64,000 nucleotides of DNA, taken from the NCBI GenBank assembly GCA_900548145.1, contig URJB01000004.1:1-64000 (forward strand), in the 5' to 3' direction. The stretch is from an uncultured Eubacteriales bacterium. GTDB taxonomy: Bacteria; Bacillota; Clostridia; Christensenellales; Aristaeellaceae. The position numbers and the translations under genes were made by a program. Positions 63,311 through 64,000 of the stretch are shown in pieces. Below the pieces are notes generated by a model that did not search any database, was not told the origin of the DNA, and saw only the letters and a list, made by a program, of their open reading frames with translations. Numbering within the stretch: the stretch's first letter is position 1; every line of letters starts with the position of its first letter.

Positions 63311-63451
63311 ATGAAGAAATTCAATTACACCATGAATCACAAAGCGGACGAAGCCTATATGGCGCAAATGCTGAAAAAGCGGCTGTTTCTGAGCCTGATC
63401 TGGGTGGTCGGTGCGGCGCTGGTCGCCGGACTGGTGGTTTTGATTTTCTAA
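63311..63451 (+). CDS. Small single-helix membrane protein
   Basis: The 46-residue protein starts MKKFNYTMNHKADEAYMAQM and ends with one hydrophobic helix (about 26-46). TAAGGAG lies 7 bases before the ATG. It is flanked by operon genes at 34- and 26-base distance and keeps an open frame with a clear ribosome site, so I take it as real; the family is unknown. Confidence 0.7.
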   Translation: MKKFNYTMNHKADEAYMAQMLKKRLFLSLIWVVGAALVAGLVVLIF

Positions 63452-63477
63452 TTTCAACAAAGGAAGGACGGATTCCC

Positions 63478-64000
63478 ATGCTGAAAGCTATTTCCCAGGT
63501 GCAGAAAAAGATCAAGGTCGGAACTCACGGCGAGGACTACGGAAGCTGGATGTCCAACCCCGTATTTTACGTTTTCGGTGGCGGAACGCTGCTGGCGGCG
63601 GTGCTGGCCGTACTGTCGTTCACCACGTTCCACAGCACCGTGCTGGGCGTTATATTTACGGTAGCCGTTGTCGGTCTGCTGGCGGGCCTTGGCTGGATCA
63701 CGTGGATTCGCCGTCAGTATGCCTTCGGCAAGGGCGGCATGATGGAAAAGGTTCACCAGACCATTTTGAGCAATCTGGACTTTGACGGCAAGGGGCAGCT
63801 ACTGGAGGTCGGCTGCGGCTCCGGCGCGATGGTCAACCGCGCGGCGCTTACCTGGCCATCTGCCAAAGTCGTTGGACTGGACTACTGGGGCGCGATGTAC
63901 AATTATTCCAAGGCGGTATGCGAGAAAAACGCCCGTGCTGAGGGCGTTGGCGACCGCTGCACCTTTGTCCACGGCGACGCCAACAAGCTGGATTTCCCGG
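63478..64000 (+). CDS. Membrane-anchored SAM-dependent methyltransferase (partial)
   Basis: The first 174 residues are in the window. Two membrane helices (about 28-48 and 52-73) come before a class I methyltransferase core: motif I LLEVGCGSGAMVNRAAL (about 107-123), GLDYWGAMYNYSKAVCEKNA and FVHGDANKLDFP. Membrane anchoring suggests a lipid or membrane-bound substrate. A weak AGGAAGG site precedes the ATG at 63478. The operon continues beyond the window. Confidence 0.88.
   Translation, partial: MLKAISQVQKKIKVGTHGEDYGSWMSNPVFYVFGGGTLLAAVLAVLSFTTFHSTVLGVIFTVAVVGLLAGLGWITWIRRQYAFGKGGMMEKVHQTILSNLDFDGKGQLLEVGCGSGAMVNRAALTWPSAKVVGLDYWGAMYNYSKAVCEKNARAEGVGDRCTFVHGDANKLDFP

Overview
The window looks like a chromosomal contig from an anaerobic, Gram-positive-type member of the Clostridia, probably gut-associated. 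The evidence is Bacillota-type housekeeping genes (CggR, Asp23/AmaP/DUF2273, YuiD, a BofA-like protein), Shine-Dalgarno sites before most genes, moderately high GC, and many carbohydrate ABC importers controlled by AraC-type or YesM/YesN-type regulators. Three of the four binding proteins have signal peptides without a clear lipobox, which I associate with Christensenellales-like lineages. That placement is inference; no rRNA or other decisive marker is present.

Bases 1-17.8 kb are core genes, almost all on the minus strand: tpiA, pgk and a CggR-type glycolytic regulator with a recognisable promoter and operator; a BofA-like protein; thiI with a cysteine desulfurase; two membrane-protein genes; an ispA-xseB-xseA-folD-TsaD-like-nusB run; the DUF2273/AmaP/Asp23 envelope-stress set; hisS; a metallopeptidase-like gene; and a DUF1846 protein on the plus strand.

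Bases 17.8-27.5 kb are an accessory segment bounded by two copies of a tRNA-Val promoter plus tRNA 5' half. The left copy is dead and the right copy is a complete tRNA-Val(CAC). Between them is a two-component-controlled sugar import cluster: two divergent permeases, a YesM-like kinase, an AraC-type response regulator and a binding protein. A 26-bp motif occurs at both transport promoters, at the same distance from the -10 box. Directly behind the intact tRNA are an AT-rich DUF262-HNH gene (candidate defence nuclease), an IS transposase remnant and a gene tail.

Bases 27.5-53.5 kb hold a PHP phosphatase and three more carbohydrate uptake clusters, each next to an AraC-family regulator. None of the four importers has its own ATPase. 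One cluster carries three putative glycan-active proteins and an ADP-ribosylglycohydrolase-family protein. Another unit encodes a phosphatase, a HAD hydrolase and a GH1 protein whose catalytic Asn-Glu-Pro motif reads Asn-Asp-Ala.

Bases 53.5-64 kb are the most unusual part: a tightly packed plus-strand operon of at least 14 genes that continues off the window. It follows a truncated LysR-type gene and encodes five alpha/beta-hydrolases, two ATC-hydrolase-family cysteine-rich proteins, a GNAT acetyltransferase, two methyltransferases (one membrane-anchored), two related membrane proteins and two further small membrane proteins. One hydrolase gene is interrupted by a 176-bp inverted, perfectly identical copy of part of another hydrolase gene of the same operon; a third hydrolase gene has a one-base frameshift. 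I recognise no described pathway with this gene set, and it is my best candidate for an undescribed system.
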